In this document: in pieces, positions 51,296-60,324 of the stretch | How the letters are laid out: each line of letters opens with the position of its first letter | How positions within the stretch are numbered: position 1 is the stretch's first letter | Source: Pseudomonas anatoliensis | GTDB taxonomy: Bacteria > Pseudomonadota > Gammaproteobacteria > Pseudomonadales > Pseudomonadaceae | Reading direction: 5' to 3' | DNA: 64,000 nt | Assembly (NCBI RefSeq): GCF_017976235.1 | Contig: NZ_JACVHC010000008.1 | Location: 186,001-250,000 of the forward strand | Program-made: the position numbers and the translations under genes | Notes under the pieces: generated by a model | The model's database searches: none | What the model was told of the DNA's origin: nothing | What the model saw: only the letters and a program-made list of their open reading frames with translations

Positions 51296-51913
51296 ATGTC
51301 CGAAGTAAATCTGTCCACCGACGAAACTCGCGTCAGCTACGGTATCGGCCGTCAGCTGGGTGACCAGCTGCGCGACAACCCGCCACCGGGTGTCAGCCTT
51401 GACGCTATTCTGGCCGGTCTGACCGACGCTTTCGCCGGTAAGGAAAGCCGTGTAGGTCAGGAAGAAATGTCCGCCAGCTTCAAAGTGATCCGCGAGATCA
51501 TGCAAGCCGAAGCGGCTGCCAAGGCTGAAGCTGCAGCAGGCGAAGGTCTGGCATTCCTGGCTGAAAACGCCAAGCGTGACGGCATCACCACTCTGGCTTC
51601 CGGCCTGCAATTCGAAGTGCTGACCCAGGGCGAAGGCGCCAAGCCAAGCCGTGAAGATCAAGTGCGTACTCACTACCACGGCACCCTGATCGACGGCACT
51701 GTGTTCGACAGCTCCTACGAGCGTGGCCAGCCAGCAGAATTCCCGGTTGGCGGCGTAATCGCCGGCTGGACCGAAGCCCTGCAACTGATGAATGCCGGCA
51801 GCAAATGGCGCCTGTACGTGCCGAGCGAACTGGCTTACGGCGCTCAAGGCGTCGGCAGCATCCCGCCGCACAGCGTTCTGGTATTCGACGTCGAGCTGCT
51901 GGACGTTCTGTAA
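51296..51913 (+). CDS. fklB: FKBP-type peptidyl-prolyl isomerase
   Basis: A 205-residue FklB/Mip-like protein: an N-terminal dimerising helical part (RVSYGIGRQLGDQL; long alpha helix near 50-85 rich in AEAA) and a C-terminal FKBP domain with VRTHYHGTLIDGTVFDSSYERG and YGAQGVGSIPPHSVLVFDVELLDV. No signal peptide, so it is probably cytoplasmic and assists protein folding. GGAG lies upstream of the ATG at 51296. Confidence 0.94.
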   Translation: MSEVNLSTDETRVSYGIGRQLGDQLRDNPPPGVSLDAILAGLTDAFAGKESRVGQEEMSASFKVIREIMQAEAAAKAEAAAGEGLAFLAENAKRDGITTLASGLQFEVLTQGEGAKPSREDQVRTHYHGTLIDGTVFDSSYERGQPAEFPVGGVIAGWTEALQLMNAGSKWRLYVPSELAYGAQGVGSIPPHSVLVFDVELLDVL

Positions 51914-51940
51914 GACCTGGCCTGTCTGCATGACAGGCTA

Positions 51941-52030
51941 ATGTGGAAGCCAGCCTGCTGGCGATAGGGTCGACACCGGTTTTTGTTCAAGACCGCGTTG
52001 ATGCCATCACCAGCAAGCTGGCTCCCACAG
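51941..52030. repeat. REP pair, family B
   Basis: TGTGGAAGCCAGCCTGCTGG and the complementary AGCAAGCTGGCTCCCACA with a few mismatches, in the gap between the convergent fklB and the next gene. Confidence 0.8.
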
Positions 52031-52045
52031 TTTTTTCCGTGACTC

Positions 52046-52303
52046 TCATAGTTCTATCTTGTGATGCAGTTCATTGGTCGGGCGCAAGGCCCGGGCGTAG
52101 CAAAACAGGAACAGATTGCGCACCAGCTCCTTGAGCACCAGCGGTTCGCTGGAATTCAGGCTGCTGACATCCAGATCACCCTGATCCTGCAGCTCATGCA
52201 AGGCTTCTTCTTCAAGCACCGCACAGACTTCCCCGGTTTCCCGATGCAGGATTCTGAGGTACGGGTGTGGGCGATCCAGCCAGGCGTCGATCAAATAAGT
52301 CAT
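52046..52303 (-). CDS. Small conserved protein, possibly iron-regulated
   Basis: An 85-residue protein (MTYLIDAWLDRPHPYLRI...). It is acidic in the middle (LEEEALHELQDQGDLDVSSL) and ends in a helical ELVRNLFLFCYARAL region. I recognise no domain; orthologues sit beside ispB in pseudomonads (PA4570 in P. aeruginosa, from memory). The start at 52303 is preceded by GGAGATGA; the two earlier in-frame ATGs lie within that site. A candidate Fur box lies 28 bases upstream, suggesting iron repression. Confidence 0.8.
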   Translation of the reverse strand: MTYLIDAWLDRPHPYLRILHRETGEVCAVLEEEALHELQDQGDLDVSSLNSSEPLVLKELVRNLFLFCYARALRPTNELHHKIEL

Positions 52304-52330
52304 GGTTCTCATCTCCATTGAAAGGGTTTC

Positions 52331-52349
52331 AATGAGAATAATTCTTATT
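52331..52349. promoter_or_regulatory. Candidate Fur box
   Basis: AATGAGAATAATTCTTATT matches 12 of 19 positions of GATAATGATAATCATTATC and is dyadic (AGAATAATTCT). It lies directly upstream of the small gene starting at 52303. The AT-rich context fits a promoter. Confidence 0.6.
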
Positions 52350-52510
52350 CATCAAATAGCAAGCGCCTATTGGCGGATTGCAGATTTTTCAGGGTAAAGA
52401 TTGCGTAAGGTCAAAACGGCTGGCGCTTGGCTATCGCGTGGATGTGCTGAGGGAAACAGGGGAGGGCGGAGCTCCATCCCACGGCGGGCGCGGGATGGAT
52501 GACAGCAGAA

Positions 52511-52852
52511 TCAGACTTTTCTGACGAACTCGGATTTGAGCTTCATCGGGCCGATGCCGTCGATCTTGCAGTCGATGTCGTGGTCGCCATCGCACAAGCG
52601 GATGTTCTTGACCTTGGTGCCGACCTTGACTACCAGCGACGTGCCTTTGACCTTGAGGTCCTTGATCACGGTGATGGTGTCGCCGTCCTGCAGGACGTTG
52701 CCGACCGAATCTTTCTTCACGGCGTCATCGGAGGCTGCTTCGGCTTCGCCATTGGCAGACCACTCGTGGGCGCACTCCGGGCACACCAGTTGAGTGCCGT
52801 CTTCGTAGCTGTATTCGGAATTGCATTTCGGGCAGGGTGGCAACGTGCTCAC
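52511..52852 (-). CDS. YjdM/PhnA-type zinc-ribbon protein
   Basis: A 113-residue protein: an N-terminal zinc ribbon (CPKC ... CPEC) and a C-terminal domain with GDTITVIKDLKVKG and SLVVKVGTKVKNIRL. It matches the YjdM (formerly PhnA) family in length and layout; the name does not imply phosphonate breakdown, and function is unknown. The start is GTG at 52852, with AAGGAG six bases upstream. Confidence 0.9.
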   Translation of the reverse strand: MSTLPPCPKCNSEYSYEDGTQLVCPECAHEWSANGEAEAASDDAVKKDSVGNVLQDGDTITVIKDLKVKGTSLVVKVGTKVKNIRLCDGDHDIDCKIDGIGPMKLKSEFVRKV

Positions 52853-52924
52853 TAGGGCTCCTTGAGAGGGGATCGCTAAAAGTCGCACATTGTATAGGGT
52901 TTCTCGGCTGCTGGCGCCAAAAGC

Positions 52925-52983
52925 AAAAAATCGCAGCCTCAACAGCTCTGTAGGAGCTGCCGAAGGCTGCGATCTTTCGATCT
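52925..52983. repeat. Degenerate REP pair, family A
   Basis: Left arm decayed (AAAAAATCGCAGCCTCAACAG), right arm intact (TGTAGGAGCTGCCGAAGGC ... CGATCTG), with almost no loop. Confidence 0.7.
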
Positions 52984-52996
52984 GTTTTCAGCGATT

Positions 52997-53965
52997 TCAG
53001 TGTGTACGGGCGACCGCAAACTCACTCAATTCAACCAGTGCATCACGGTATTCGCTGGCCGGCAGCGCTTCGAGGCACTTGATCGCGCGGGCCACGTAAT
53101 CGCGGGCCAGTTGCGCGGTGTACTCAAGCGAACCGGAAGCTTCCACGGCGATGCGGATGCTTTCAAGGTCTTCGATCCCGCCTTTCTGGATCGCCTGGCG
53201 CACCAGTGCAGCCTGTTCAGGCGTGCCTTCGCGCATGGTGTAGATCAGCGGCAGGGTCGGCTTGCCTTCGGCCAGATCGTCACCGACGTTCTTGCCCAGG
53301 GTTTCTGCGTCGCCCTTGTAGTCGAGCAGATCGTCGACCAACTGGAATGCCACGCCCAGGTGATCGCCAAAGGTGCGCAGGGCTTCGCTCTGCTCGGCGG
53401 TCGCACCGGCCAGCGCGGCGGCGCTGTGGGTCGAGGCTTCGAAAAGCATCGCGGTCTTGCCGCGGATGACTTCCATGTAGGTTTCTTCGGTGGTGCTGGC
53501 GTCGCGGACCTTGGACAGTTGCAGCACTTCGCCTTCAGCGATGATGCGCGTGGCCTGCGAGAGGATCTTCATCACCGGCATCGAGCCCAGTTCGACCATC
53601 ATTTCGAACGAGCGCGAGTACAGGAAATCGCCCACCAGCACACTTGGCGCGTTGCCCCACATGGCGTTGGCAGTCGAACGGCCACGGCGCATGCCGGACA
53701 TGTCGACTACGTCGTCATGCAGCAAAGTCGCGGTGTGCAGGAATTCGATGGTGGCAGCGAGCAGGCGCATGTCATCACCTTCGCGACCCAAGGCCTTGCC
53801 ACACAGCAACACTAATAAAGGACGCAGGCGTTTGCCGCCGGCCGAGGTGATGTAATCGCCGATTTTCGATACCAGCGGCACTCGGGAAGTCAGCTGCTTC
53901 TTGATGATGCCGTCGACGGCGCTAAAATCGTCCGCCACCGCGCGGTAGAAAGCTTGGGGTTGCAT
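52997..53965 (-). CDS. ispB: Polyprenyl diphosphate synthase (ubiquinone side chain)
   Basis: A 322-residue trans-prenyltransferase. The first aspartate-rich motif is in LLHDDVVDMSGMRRG, the second in FQLVDDLLDYKGD; GGKRLRP is near the N-terminus. It extends farnesyl diphosphate to the ubiquinone side chain; in pseudomonads ubiquinone-9 is usual, so it may make nonaprenyl rather than octaprenyl diphosphate (inference). It is divergent from rplU, the standard order. Confidence 0.95.
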   Translation of the reverse strand: MQPQAFYRAVADDFSAVDGIIKKQLTSRVPLVSKIGDYITSAGGKRLRPLLVLLCGKALGREGDDMRLLAATIEFLHTATLLHDDVVDMSGMRRGRSTANAMWGNAPSVLVGDFLYSRSFEMMVELGSMPVMKILSQATRIIAEGEVLQLSKVRDASTTEETYMEVIRGKTAMLFEASTHSAAALAGATAEQSEALRTFGDHLGVAFQLVDDLLDYKGDAETLGKNVGDDLAEGKPTLPLIYTMREGTPEQAALVRQAIQKGGIEDLESIRIAVEASGSLEYTAQLARDYVARAIKCLEALPASEYRDALVELSEFAVARTH

Positions 53966-54044
53966 CAGCGAGAGTCGCTCCAGAAGGGTTGCGCGGCATG
54001 CTAGGACCCCCGTCCAGACCTGTCAAGGCGCGATGGACGGCTAC

Positions 54045-54073
54045 TTGCAAGCCTGCGTTAGCTTGCGTACAAT
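54045..54073 (+). promoter_or_regulatory. Sigma-70 promoter of rplU-rpmA
   Basis: TTGCAA (54045-54050) and TACAAT (54068-54073) separated by exactly 17 bases, giving an rplU leader of about 125 bases. Confidence 0.75.
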
Positions 54074-54205
54074 CGCGCACCCTGAACTTCCTGGGCAGCA
54101 CCTGCCTTACGCAATTGCTAGCGGGCCTTCCAGCCCCATGCAGCCATGCCAGCCAATACCTCTTCTTATAAAGAGCTGGGTGAGCAGGATTATCGGAGAA
54201 ACACC

Positions 54206-54520
54206 ATGTCTTATGCAGTAATCGTTACTGGCGGCAAGCAGTACAAAGTCGCCCCAGGTGAATACCTGAAGATCGAAAAACTGGAAATCGCTACCGGCGA
54301 ATCCGTTACCTTTGATCGCGTTCTGTTGGTTGCCAATGGCGACGACGTAAACATCGGCGCCCCAGTTGTTGCTGGCGCTACTGTTGTGGCTGAAGTGATC
54401 TCCCAAGGTCGTCACGATAAAATCCGCATCATCAAGTTCCGTCGTCGTAAGCACCACATGAAGCGTATGGGCCACCGCCAGTGGTACACCGAGATCAAAA
54501 TCACCGGTATTCAGGCTTAA
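54206..54520 (+). CDS. rplU: 50S ribosomal protein L21
   Basis: A 104-residue L21 (MSYAVIVTGGKQYKVAPGEYLKIEKL ... KFRRRKHHMKRMGHRQWYT). CGGAGA precedes the ATG at 54206. It is first in the rplU-rpmA unit, 35 bases before rpmA. Confidence 0.98.
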   Translation: MSYAVIVTGGKQYKVAPGEYLKIEKLEIATGESVTFDRVLLVANGDDVNIGAPVVAGATVVAEVISQGRHDKIRIIKFRRRKHHMKRMGHRQWYTEIKITGIQA

Positions 54521-54555
54521 TTTCAGCCTAATTCCTCACTAGGAGAATTGAACTC

Positions 54556-54813
54556 ATGGCACACAAAAAAGCTGGTGGTAGTACCCGTAACGGTCGCGAC
54601 TCAGAAGCCAAACGCCTTGGCGTGAAGATGTATGGCGGCCAGAAGATCATTCCGGGCAACATCATCGTGCGTCAGCGCGGCACCCAATTCCACGCTGGTT
54701 ACGGCGTTGGCATGGGTAAAGATCACACCCTCTTCGCGAAAATCGAAGGCGTGATCAAGTTTGAAGTAAAAGGCGCGTTCAACCGCCGTTACGTGAGCGT
54801 TGTCGCGGCTTAA
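54556..54813 (+). CDS. rpmA: 50S ribosomal protein L27
   Basis: An 85-residue L27: MAHKKAGGSTRNGRDSEAKRLG at the flexible N-terminus, which reaches the peptidyl transferase centre, then IPGNIIVRQRGTQFHAG. AGGAGA precedes the ATG. Confidence 0.98.
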   Translation: MAHKKAGGSTRNGRDSEAKRLGVKMYGGQKIIPGNIIVRQRGTQFHAGYGVGMGKDHTLFAKIEGVIKFEVKGAFNRRYVSVVAA

Positions 54814-54830
54814 TCGCGAGATCGCTGGAA

Positions 54831-54858
54831 GAGCCCTGTCTTGCGACGGGGCTTTTTC
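54831..54858 (+). terminator. Rho-independent terminator of rplU-rpmA
   Basis: AGCCCTGTC-TTGC-GACGGGGCT followed by T5, about 20 bases after rpmA. Confidence 0.9.
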
Positions 54859-55006
54859 GTTTGTGGGGTGAGTCTCTTGCAAAACTGTTTGTATGGGCTG
54901 TCGGCGTGCGATACAGGTCGTGTTTTGGGGTCGCTGCGCTCATTTTTGCAAGAGTCTTATGTCTTGATTGTTTTTCGGCTCGTCCGTATGGCGAGAGGCG
55001 TTGGTT

Positions 55007-56230
55007 ATGAAGTTTGTTGATGAAGTATCGATTCGAGTAAAGGCTGGTGATGGCGGCAATGGCGCCATGAGTTTCCGTCGGGAAAAATTCATCGAGAACG
55101 GTGGCCCGAACGGTGGTGATGGCGGTGACGGCGGTTCCATCTACATGATGGCCGACGAAAACCTCAACACCCTGGTTGATTACCGTTACACCCGGCACTT
55201 CGATGCCGAGCGTGGTTCCAACGGCGGCAGCACCGACTGCACCGGTAAAAAAGGTGAAGACCTGATTCTGCGCGTTCCGGTCGGCACGACCGTGATCGAC
55301 TCCGCTACTCAGGAAGTCATCGGTGACCTGACCAAGGCTGGTCAGAAACTGATGGTGGTGCAGGGCGGCTGGCACGGTCTGGGTAACACCCGTTTCAAAT
55401 CCAGTACCAACCGTGCGCCGCGCCAGACCACTCCGGGTAAACCGGGTGAGCAGCGCGACCTGAAACTGGAAATGAAAGTGCTCGCCGACGTAGGTCTGCT
55501 GGGCTTGCCGAACGCTGGTAAAAGTACCTTTATCCGTTCGGTCTCGGCAGCCAAGCCGAAAGTTGCCGATTACCCGTTCACCACGCTGGTGCCAAACCTG
55601 GGTGTGGTCAGCGTCGATCGCTGGAAGAGCTTCGTCGTTGCCGATATTCCAGGCCTGATCGAAGGTGCTTCCGATGGCGCCGGCCTGGGTATCCGCTTCC
55701 TCAAGCACTTGGCGCGCACGCGTCTGCTGCTGCACCTCGTCGACATGGCGCCGCTGGATGATGCCAGCGCTCCGGATGCTGCAGAAGTGATCACCAATGA
55801 ACTCATCAAGTTCAGCCCGTCCCTGGCTGAGCGTGATCGTTGGCTGGTGCTGAACAAGTGCGACCAGATCCTTGAAGAAGATCATGAAGAGCGCGTCAAG
55901 GAGATCGTTGATCGCCTGGAATGGACTGGTCCGGTCTACGTGATCTCGGCCATTTCCAAGCTGGGTACCGAGCGTCTGTGCCACGACATCATGCGTTACA
56001 TGGAAGATCGTGCCGATCGCCTGGCCAACGACCCTGTCTACAAGGAAGAGCTGGCTGATCTCGATCAGCGCATCGAAGACGAGGCGCGCGCGCAACTGCA
56101 GGCGCTGGATGACAAGCGTGCCCTGCGTCGCAGTGGCGTGAAGTCGGTCCACGACATCGGCGACGATGATTGGGACGAAGAAGATGTGGATGACGAAGAC
56201 GGTCCGGAAATCATTTACGTGCGTGACTGA
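55007..56230 (+). CDS. obgE: Obg-family GTPase
   Basis: A 407-residue GTPase. The N-terminal Obg fold is glycine-rich (KAGDGGNGAMSFRREKF; NGGDGGDGG). The G domain has GLPNAGKST, DIPGLIEG and NKCD. The C-terminal tail is very acidic (DDDWDEEDVDDEDG). It is essential and acts in 50S subunit assembly and stress response. GAGAGG lies upstream of the ATG at 55007. It has its own promoter region after the rpmA terminator. Confidence 0.97.
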   Translation: MKFVDEVSIRVKAGDGGNGAMSFRREKFIENGGPNGGDGGDGGSIYMMADENLNTLVDYRYTRHFDAERGSNGGSTDCTGKKGEDLILRVPVGTTVIDSATQEVIGDLTKAGQKLMVVQGGWHGLGNTRFKSSTNRAPRQTTPGKPGEQRDLKLEMKVLADVGLLGLPNAGKSTFIRSVSAAKPKVADYPFTTLVPNLGVVSVDRWKSFVVADIPGLIEGASDGAGLGIRFLKHLARTRLLLHLVDMAPLDDASAPDAAEVITNELIKFSPSLAERDRWLVLNKCDQILEEDHEERVKEIVDRLEWTGPVYVISAISKLGTERLCHDIMRYMEDRADRLANDPVYKEELADLDQRIEDEARAQLQALDDKRALRRSGVKSVHDIGDDDWDEEDVDDEDGPEIIYVRD

Positions 56231-56353
56231 TCCGTTGCGATAAACTTGAACGCCGCTCAATCGAGCGGCGTTTTAGTATCTGGAAATCGCAAGTCACAAA
56301 TAACGTCATGGGCGGCGCTGGGTCGCGCTGCCCTCAAGCTAAGGTTGAAGATG

Positions 56354-57472
56354 ATGCGGAGCAAGGTGACAGGTGCGCAGCGTTGGGTCGTGAAGATCGG
56401 CAGCGCTTTGCTGACAGCTGATGGCAAAGGGCTGGATCGCGCGGCAATGAGTGTCTGGGTCGAGCAGATGGTGGCCTTGCATGAGGCTGGCGTCGAGTTG
56501 GTGCTGGTGTCCTCCGGGGCGGTAGCGGCCGGCATGAGTCGCTTGGGCTGGACCGCACGACCCAGTGCGATGCACGAGCTCCAGGCGGCCGCTGCAATTG
56601 GTCAGATGGGTCTGGTGCAAGCTTGGGAATCAAGCTTCGCCGAGCATGGCCGGCACACCGCGCAGATTCTTCTGACTCACGATGACCTGTCCGATCGCAA
56701 ACGCTACCTGAACGCCCGCAGCACCCTGCGTGCGCTGGTCGAGCTGAAAGTCATCCCGGTGATCAACGAAAACGACACGGTGGTGACCGACGAAATCCGT
56801 TTCGGCGACAACGACACGCTGGCGGCGTTGGTGGCCAATCTGGTTGAGGCTGATCTGCTGGTGATCCTGACGGATCGCGACGGCATGTTCGATGCTGATC
56901 CGCGCAACAATCCAGAAGCCCAGCTGATCTATGAAGCGCGCGCCGATGATCCGAGCCTGGATGCGGTGGCGGGTGGCACCGGTGGGGCGCTGGGGCGCGG
57001 CGGCATGCAGACCAAACTGCGCGCAGCACGGTTGGCGGCGCGTTCCGGTGCGCACACCATCATTGTGGGTGGTCGGCTTGAGCGTGTGCTGGATCGCCTG
57101 AAAGCGGGCGAGCGCATCGGCACCTTGCTGTCGCCTGAGCGCGGCATGCTGGCGGCGCGCAAGCAATGGCTGGCCGGGCATCTGCAGACTCGCGGCACCT
57201 TGGTGCTGGATGATGGTGCCGTGTCGGCGCTGTCTCAAGGTAACAAGAGCCTGCTGCCGGTGGGCGTCAAGCTGGTGCAGGGCAGTTTTCGTCGCGGTGA
57301 AATGGTGGTTTGCGTTGCGCCGGATGGTCGTGAGATCGCTCGTGGCCTGGCCAACTACAGTGCGCTGGAAGCTCAAAAAATCATCGGTCAGTCGTCGGAT
57401 GCGATTGTCGGTTTGCTGGGTTACATGGCTGAACCGGAACTGGTTCACCGTGACAACCTGATTCTGGTTTAA
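56354..57472 (+). CDS. proB: Glutamate 5-kinase
   Basis: A 372-residue enzyme of the full-length type, with an amino-acid kinase domain (RWVVKIGSALLTADGKGLD; LVSSGAVAAGM; NENDTVVTDEIRFGDNDTLAA) and a C-terminal PUA domain (about 280-372). It makes the first step of proline synthesis. There are two adjacent ATGs at 56351 and 56354; I take the second because it gives the usual 372 residues, but 56351 has the better spacing to AAGG. Confidence 0.95.
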   Translation: MRSKVTGAQRWVVKIGSALLTADGKGLDRAAMSVWVEQMVALHEAGVELVLVSSGAVAAGMSRLGWTARPSAMHELQAAAAIGQMGLVQAWESSFAEHGRHTAQILLTHDDLSDRKRYLNARSTLRALVELKVIPVINENDTVVTDEIRFGDNDTLAALVANLVEADLLVILTDRDGMFDADPRNNPEAQLIYEARADDPSLDAVAGGTGGALGRGGMQTKLRAARLAARSGAHTIIVGGRLERVLDRLKAGERIGTLLSPERGMLAARKQWLAGHLQTRGTLVLDDGAVSALSQGNKSLLPVGVKLVQGSFRRGEMVVCVAPDGREIARGLANYSALEAQKIIGQSSDAIVGLLGYMAEPELVHRDNLILV

Positions 57473-57482
57473 GGAAAATTAG

Positions 57483-57950
57483 ATGCGCGTAGCAAAAGGA
57501 TTGTTGGGTCTGTTGATGGCGCTGCCATTGCTGGCCTCGGCCGAGGAAATCGGTCAGGTGTCGACGGTGTTCAAATTTGTCGGTCCAAACGACCGGATCG
57601 TGGTCGAGGCGTTCGACGACCCCAAAGTCGAAGGTGTGACCTGCTACCTGTCGCGCGCCAAAACGGGCGGCGTAAAGGGCAGTCTGGGTCTGGCGGAAGA
57701 TCGCGCCGAAGCCTCGATTGCCTGCCGTCAGGTCGGTCCGATCAAGTTCAAGGGCGAGCTGAAGGATGGCGATGAGGTGTTCAAGGAGCGCACATCGTTG
57801 GTGTTCAAGACCATGCAGGTGGTGCGTTTCCTCGACAAGAAACGCAATACGCTGGTGTATCTGGTCTATAGCGATCGCGTGATCGAGGGCAGTCCACAGA
57901 ATGCGGTGACGGCCATTCCGATTTTGCCGTGGGTGCCGGTTCAGCAATAA
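57483..57950 (+). CDS. creA: CreA family periplasmic protein
   Basis: A 155-residue protein with a signal peptide (about 1-20, PLLASA/EE). IGQVSTVFKFVGPNDRIVVEAFDDPKVEGVTCYLSRAKTGG is the CreA signature, with cysteines near residues 58 and 80. Function is unknown. It starts ten bases after proB and is probably in the same operon. Confidence 0.92.
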   Translation: MRVAKGLLGLLMALPLLASAEEIGQVSTVFKFVGPNDRIVVEAFDDPKVEGVTCYLSRAKTGGVKGSLGLAEDRAEASIACRQVGPIKFKGELKDGDEVFKERTSLVFKTMQVVRFLDKKRNTLVYLVYSDRVIEGSPQNAVTAIPILPWVPVQQ

Positions 57951-57965
57951 CAGCGCAAAACCAAT

Positions 57966-58054
57966 TGTAGGAGTGAGCCTGCTCGCGATAGCAATCTGTC
58001 AGATAAATAATCACTGACTGACTAACCGCTATCGCGAGCAGGCTCACTCCTACA
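57966..58054. repeat. REP pair, family C
   Basis: TGTAGGAGTGAGCCTGCTCG and its complement with GATAGCAA/CGCTATC inner arms. It separates the convergent creA and rpsT genes. Confidence 0.92.
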
Positions 58055-58087
58055 TTTTTTTGTGTTGAATTCACCAAATCGCAGGCA

Positions 58088-58117
58088 ATAAAAAACCGAC
58101 CCGAAGGTCGGTTTTTT
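58088..58117 (-). terminator. Rho-independent terminator of rpsT
   Basis: AACCGACC/GGTCGGTT with a four-base loop (CGAA on the plus strand) and T-runs on both strands, so it may also stop creA transcripts. Confidence 0.92.
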
Positions 58118-58131
58118 AATGACTACGTCGC

Positions 58132-58404
58132 TTAGGCAGCTTCTTTCAGTGCCTTGACGTGGCCATTCAGACGGCTCTTATGACGAGCAGCCTTGTTCTT
58201 GTGGATGATGCCTTTATCGGCCATACGGTCGATAACTGGCACAGCCAGAACGTATGCAGCTTGAGCTTTTTCAGCGTCTTTTGCGTCGATGGCCTTAACT
58301 ACATTCTTGATGTAGGTACGAACCATGGAACGCAGGCTGGCGTTGTGGCTGCGACGCTTCTCAGCCTGTTTTGCACGTTTTTTGGCGGAAGGTGAGTTGG
58401 CCAC
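58132..58404 (-). CDS. rpsT: 30S ribosomal protein S20
   Basis: A 90-residue, lysine/arginine/alanine-rich S20 (MANSPSAKKRAKQAEKRRSHNASLRSM ... HKNKAARHKSRLNGHVKAL). It binds 16S rRNA early in assembly. It is divergent from murJ, the usual order. Confidence 0.98.
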   Translation of the reverse strand: MANSPSAKKRAKQAEKRRSHNASLRSMVRTYIKNVVKAIDAKDAEKAQAAYVLAVPVIDRMADKGIIHKNKAARHKSRLNGHVKALKEAA

Positions 58405-58457
58405 CGTCGAGCTCCTCGAAAGACTTTTTAGGAAATAGCAAACAAAATAGGCCGCGA

Positions 58458-58486
58458 ATCATGCCGATGAAGAGAAGTCTTGTCAA
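58458..58486 (-). promoter_or_regulatory. Sigma-70 promoter of rpsT
   Basis: On the minus strand TTGACA (58486-58481), a 17-base spacer and CATGAT (58463-58458), about 54 bases upstream of the rpsT start. Confidence 0.75.
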
Positions 58487-58656
58487 GGGCACTTGAATCG
58501 TTCCGCTAAGTGGTAGGTATAAAGAGGCGGGATATTTATTTCCGGCGCTTGACCTGTAAACTCGCGAGCTTTGGCTCTGTGCTGCTGCGGCGCGGAGTAT
58601 CGCACAAGTGGGCGCTTTATTCGCCTGCTGTTTATCGACAGGCACAAACTCCTTCA

Positions 58657-60195
58657 ATGAATCTGCTCAAATCGTTGGCCGCCGTCAGCTCTATCACGAT
58701 GATTTCCCGGGTTCTCGGGTTTGTTCGCGATACGCTGATTGCTCGAATATTCGGCGCCGGAATGGCGACAGATGCCTTCTTTATCGCCTTCAAATTGCCC
58801 AATCTGCTGCGGCGGATCTTCGCCGAAGGGGCTTTTTCCCAAGCGTTCGTGCCCATTCTTGCGGAATATAAAAGCCAGCAGGGCGAAGAAGCGACCCGCA
58901 CCTTTATCGCCTATGTGTCGGGTTTGCTGACGCTGGTGCTGGCGCTGGTTACGGCGCTGGGCATGATCGCCGCGCCTTGGGTCATCTGGGCCACCGCCCC
59001 GGGGTTCACCGATACCCCGGAAAAATTCCAGCTCACCTCTGACCTCTTGCGGGTGACGTTCCCCTATATATTGCTGATCTCGCTGTCCTCGCTGGCCGGT
59101 GCGATCCTCAATACCTGGAACCGCTTCTCGGTGCCTGCGTTCGTGCCGACCTTGCTCAACGTCAGCATGATCGTGTTTTCGCTGTTCCTCACGCCCTACT
59201 TCGATCCGCCGGTCATGGCGCTCGGCTGGGCGGTATTGGTCGGTGGTCTGGCGCAGTTGCTGTTTCAACTGCCGCACCTGAAAAAGATTGGCATGCTGGT
59301 GCTGCCGCGCCTGAATCTGCGTGATACCGGCGTGTGGCGGGTGATGAAACAGATGCTGCCGGCGATCCTTGGCGTATCGGTCAGCCAGATTTCGCTGATC
59401 ATCAACACCATATTCGCCTCGTTTCTGGTCGCCGGCTCAGTGTCCTGGATGTATTACGCCGACCGTTTGATGGAGTTGCCATCCGGTGTGCTGGGTGTGG
59501 CATTGGGCACGATTCTGCTGCCGACGTTGGCCAAAACCTACGCCAGCAAGGATCGTCACGAATACTCGCGGATTCTCGACTGGGGCCTGCGTCTGTGTTT
59601 TGTGCTGGTGCTGCCGTGCTCGCTGGCGCTAGGGATCCTCGCCGAACCGTTGACCGTCTCGCTGTTCCAGTACGGTCAATTCAGTGGCTTTGATGCTGAA
59701 ATGACTCAGCGCGCATTGGTTGCCTATTCTGTCGGTCTGCTCGGGATTATCGTGATCAAAGTGCTCGCGCCGGGCTTTTATGCGCAACAGAACATCCGTA
59801 CGCCGGTAAAAATCGCAATCTTCACGCTGGTCTGCACTCAGTTGTTCAACCTGGTATTGATTGGGCCGCTGGCCCACGCCGGGCTGGCCTTGGCGATCAG
59901 TGCCGGTGCGTGCCTCAACGCCGGGCTGCTGTTCTATCAGTTGCGCAAACAGCAGATGTACCAGCCGCAACCGGGTTGGGCTAAGTTCGGTTTCAAACTG
60001 ATCGTGGCAGTGGCGGTGATGTCGGTTGTGTTGCTGATCGGCATGCATTTCATGCCGGCGTGGGATCAAGGCCACATGCTTGAGCGCTTCCTGCGTCTGG
60101 GCGCATTGGTGGCGGCGGGCGTGGTTGCGTATTTCGGTATGTTGCTGCTGCTCGGTTTCCGTCTGCGCGACTTCAATCGCAAGGCCTTGAGCTGA
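58657..60195 (+). CDS. murJ: Lipid II flippase MurJ
   Basis: A 512-residue inner-membrane protein with 14 hydrophobic segments. VSSITMISRVLGFVRDTLIARIFGAG and DAFFIAFKLPNLLRRIFAEGAFSQAFVP are MurJ hallmarks with the arginines of the central cavity. It moves lipid II to the periplasmic face for peptidoglycan synthesis. The ATG at 58657 gives the expected length; the ribosome-binding site is weak. It is followed by ribF. Confidence 0.96.
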   Translation: MNLLKSLAAVSSITMISRVLGFVRDTLIARIFGAGMATDAFFIAFKLPNLLRRIFAEGAFSQAFVPILAEYKSQQGEEATRTFIAYVSGLLTLVLALVTALGMIAAPWVIWATAPGFTDTPEKFQLTSDLLRVTFPYILLISLSSLAGAILNTWNRFSVPAFVPTLLNVSMIVFSLFLTPYFDPPVMALGWAVLVGGLAQLLFQLPHLKKIGMLVLPRLNLRDTGVWRVMKQMLPAILGVSVSQISLIINTIFASFLVAGSVSWMYYADRLMELPSGVLGVALGTILLPTLAKTYASKDRHEYSRILDWGLRLCFVLVLPCSLALGILAEPLTVSLFQYGQFSGFDAEMTQRALVAYSVGLLGIIVIKVLAPGFYAQQNIRTPVKIAIFTLVCTQLFNLVLIGPLAHAGLALAISAGACLNAGLLFYQLRKQQMYQPQPGWAKFGFKLIVAVAVMSVVLLIGMHFMPAWDQGHMLERFLRLGALVAAGVVAYFGMLLLLGFRLRDFNRKALS

Positions 60196-60324
60196 GGTTT
60201 TACCCTTTATGAATGGGCGCGGGCCGACAGTTTTGTCGGCTCGATCACTTTGCGTTACGGTGTTGCCTGTCGTCGACCGTCGGGTGTGGTTATAATCGAC
60301 CACTTTATGAGCAAGAAGCGCGTT

